DNA of 64,000 nucleotides from Amoeboaphelidium protococcarum (Eukaryota; Aphelidiomycota; Aphelidea). Location of the stretch: the NCBI GenBank assembly GCA_023515745.1, contig JALECJ010000056.1, forward strand, positions 1,225,409 through 1,289,408, given 5' to 3'. Positions 61,667 through 64,000 of this stretch are shown here, piece by piece. Below the pieces are notes generated by a model. The model ran no database searches. It was given only the letters and a program-made list of their open reading frames with translations, and was not told where the DNA came from. Positions within the stretch are counted from its first letter, which is position 1. Each line of letters begins with the position of its first letter. The position numbers and the translations under genes were made by a program.

Positions 61667-64000
61667 ATGACACATCCTGTGGGAACTGCTAATTAAGCTA
61701 CTATGGATCAGGTTAATGATCTCTTCTCAAAGCTGTCTGTCGGTAAAGAAACCGCTCCTCGTGCCCAGGTTGCATCAGAGCTGGTTCGTCTGGTGAAATC
61801 GTCCCATGATATCCATTTCCTCAAGTCGTATTAGATCATTGACAAGATCAAGATTGAGGCTGACAATGCCAAGTCTGCTCCTGCTAGAGAAGGTGCAATG
61901 TTGACATTTGCTGCCCTGTGTAAAGATGTTCCAGTCTGTGATCCTTATCTCCTCCCACTCTTGCCTATTGTTCTCGAGCGTATGGGTGACAAGGCTTAGG
62001 AGGTTCGTAAGGCTGCTGATGAGGCTGGTCTCGCGTTTATTGAGCGTGTTAATCCTCACGCTGTCAAGGCCGTCTTGCCTGTGTTGTACGAAGCTATTGA
62101 GCACGGCATCAAGTGGCAGACCAAGTTTGGTGGCTTGGCTCTGTTGAGAGCTCTGACTAAGAAGGCTCCTCAGTAGATCCGATTGTGTCTGCCTGACATC
62201 ATCCCTCATGCATCTGCTGCAATGTGGGACACCAAGTCTGAGGTGAACAAATCAGCTGCTGAGGCTATGGCTGAGCTGTGTAAGCTGGTCGGCAATCCTG
62301 ATATTGAGGCATTTATCCCTGCTCTGATCCGTACCATTGCCAACCCATCCGAGGTGCCAGAGTGTGTGTACCAGCTGGCCGCCACCACTTTCGTGACCAC
62401 TGTCGAGTCTCCTGCTCTGGCTATTATGTTGCCTCTGTTGGTCCGTGGTCTAGGTGAGTCTGTGACTGCCGTCAAGCGTCAGACTGCTGTTATTATTGAT
62501 AATATGTGTAAGCTGGTGTTGGATCCTGCTCAGGCCGAGTTTTTTATTCCAAAGTTGCTCCCTGGTCTCGACCGTATTATCGAAGTCGCCGCTGATCCAG
62601 ATTTGCGTAGTGTTGCAGAACGTGCTCGTAAGACAATGTTGAAGGCTGGTGGTTTCGATCACAAGCTGCAGGCTAGTGATATCCAGGTTGCCGTAAAGTG
62701 GGTGTCTAATGTTGACAACTTGATGAAGGTGTTGAAGGATATCGTGTCCGCACAGGCCCCATCTCATAAGGACGAGATGAAGGACTAGTTCTTTGTCACT
62801 CTGCTGTAGTTTGTGTGCACTCTGGCTTCCGAGTTGGTTGAGCACAAGTGCTTTGAAGAGGCTGAGTGGGTTGCCACAATTAAGCCATATCTGTCTGCTT
62901 TCTTGAGCGCTGATGAGAGTGCCAACTGTGCCAAGGAATTCTTGAAAGTATCTCTGGAGAACATTCAGAAGGAGACTGAGGAAGAAGAAGAGGAGGAGGA
63001 GGAAGGTGAGGACTTGTGTGATTGTGAGTTCTCCCTCGCTTATGGTGGTATGATTTTGTTGAACAGCACCAAGTTCCACTTGAAGCGTGGTCATCGTTAT
63101 GGTTTGTGCGGTGCTAACGGTGTTGGTAAGTCTACTCTGATGAGAGCTATTGCCAATGGACAGCTGGATGGTTTCCCTCCACAGGACGTGTTGAAGTCTG
63201 TGTTTGTGGAGCACAAGCTGTAGGCATCCGATGCTGAGATTCTGATCATGGACTTTGTGCAGAACGATGATATGACTAAAGATGTGGAGAAGGATGTCAT
63301 CTTGAAGACTCTGGAGAGTGTCGGATTCGACGAGGAGATGCGCGCCAAGAAGGTTGGTGAGCTGTCTGGTGGTTGGAAGATGAAGTTGGAGCTGGCTAGA
63401 GCTATCATGGTTAACGCTGATATTCTGCTACTTGATGAGCCAACTAATCACTTGGATAAGAGAAATGTAAAGTGGTTGACTGATTACTTGAACAGTCTGT
63501 CCAATGTCACTTCTCTGATTGTGTCTCATGACTCCACCTTCTTGGACAATGTGTGTACTGATATCCTGCACTATGAGAACAGAAAGCTGAAGCGTTATCG
63601 CGGTAACTTGTCCGAGTTTGTCAAGATTAGACCAGAGGCTAAGGCTTACTATAACTTGACTCAGTCTCAGTACAACTTTAAGCTTCCAGAGCCTGGTTTC
63701 TTGGATGGTGTCAACACTAAGGATAAGGCTATCATCAAGTTGGTGAGAGTTGGATTCAGATATCCTGGCAGTGATAAGGATCAGCTGTCTGGTGTCAGTG
63801 TTGCATGTTCTCTGTCTTCGCGTATCGCTGTCCTGGGTCCTAACGGTGCTGGTAAGTCCACCCTGATCAAGGTGTTGACTGGTGAGACTATTCCAACTGC
63901 CGGTGATGTTATCCGTCATCCAAACTTGAGAATTTGTTATGTTGCCCAGCACGCGTTCCATCATTTGGATCGTCACCTGGACAAGACTCCTAACCAGTAT
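61667..64000 (+). CDS. TEF3: Translation elongation factor 3 (eEF3), 3' end cut by window
   Basis: 778 codons present of about 1,050 expected. A ribosome-bound ABC ATPase that releases E-site tRNA, essential in fungi. HEAT repeats fill residues 15-330 (PLLPIVLERMGDKAQEVRKAAD; YEAIEHGIKWQTKFGGLALL). A four-helix bundle follows, then an acidic Glu run (EEEEEEEEEGED). ABC1 has Walker A GANGVGKST, signature LSGGWKMKLELARA and Walker B ILLLDEPTNHLD. ABC2 has Walker A GPNGAGKST. The window ends inside ABC2, before its chromodomain insert. The ATG at 61,667 lies 12 codons before a second Met. Codon choice is the least TAR-rich here, with only five Gln as TAR in 1.5 kb. eEF3 is typical of fungi and also occurs in some other protists. 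Confidence 0.94.

Overview
The window reads as nuclear DNA of a microbial eukaryote that decodes TAA and TAG as glutamine and stops only at TGA. The evidence is internal. Highly conserved proteins (Rpt5, Arp3, Elp2, Spt6, TFIIE-alpha, eEF3, Tim10, Skn7-like) are interrupted again and again by in-frame TAG or TAA, often exactly where orthologues carry Gln. Each becomes one long protein ending at TGA when TAR is read as Gln. The gene set points to Fungi or a close relative: an eEF3, the alpha-aminoadipate lysine enzyme Lys1, an HSF-plus-receiver Skn7/Prr1-type regulator and a Hos4-like ankyrin protein. A fungal-type gene set with TAR=Gln suggests an aphelid-like lineage (for example Amoeboaphelidium). 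That placement is inference from memory, not a search result.

Layout from left to right: an unknown 276-aa protein (0.4-1.3 kb); the C-terminal part of a dynamin-superfamily protein (minus); TIM10; TFIIE-alpha; a PIP kinase (minus); ELP2 (minus); a single-pass membrane protein (minus); a type 1 methionine aminopeptidase; a gene-like stretch whose reading frame changes repeatedly (13.6-15.5 kb); a 1,483-aa Hos4-like ankyrin protein. From 20.1 to 24.1 kb I find no gene, only repeats, including a decayed copy of a dispersed repeat whose second copy lies inverted at 55.4-56.1 kb. From 24.15 to 28.94 kb a perfect 24-bp inverted repeat frames a roughly 1,280-aa zinc-finger plus DEDDy-exonuclease protein, which looks like a DNA transposon. 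Next come an F-box/ankyrin-like gene, a DENN/C9orf72-like protein, SPT6 (minus), an ADP-ribosyltransferase-like protein, the Skn7-like regulator, a doubtful small gene, an L-type lectin cargo receptor, ARP3, a DUF3712-like membrane protein (minus), a secreted protein with frame changes (50.0-52.0 kb), LYS1 (minus), RPT5, a doubtful ORF inside the second repeat copy, a SET/SMYD5-like methyltransferase, NAA25 with one clear 47-nt intron, and the 5' two thirds of eEF3, cut by the window end.

Genes are dense, mostly intronless and separated by 0.2-0.8 kb. Most are housekeeping genes for transcription (TFIIE, Spt6, Elongator, Hos4-like, Skn7-like), protein turnover and maturation (Rpt5, MetAP, NatB), translation (eEF3), cytoskeleton and trafficking (Arp3, PIP kinase, lectin) and mitochondrial import (Tim10). 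There is no operon-like organisation. The points most worth following up are the code change, the TIR element, the inverted dispersed repeat, and the frame-switching genes that could be explained by introns of about 14-25 nt or by decay.
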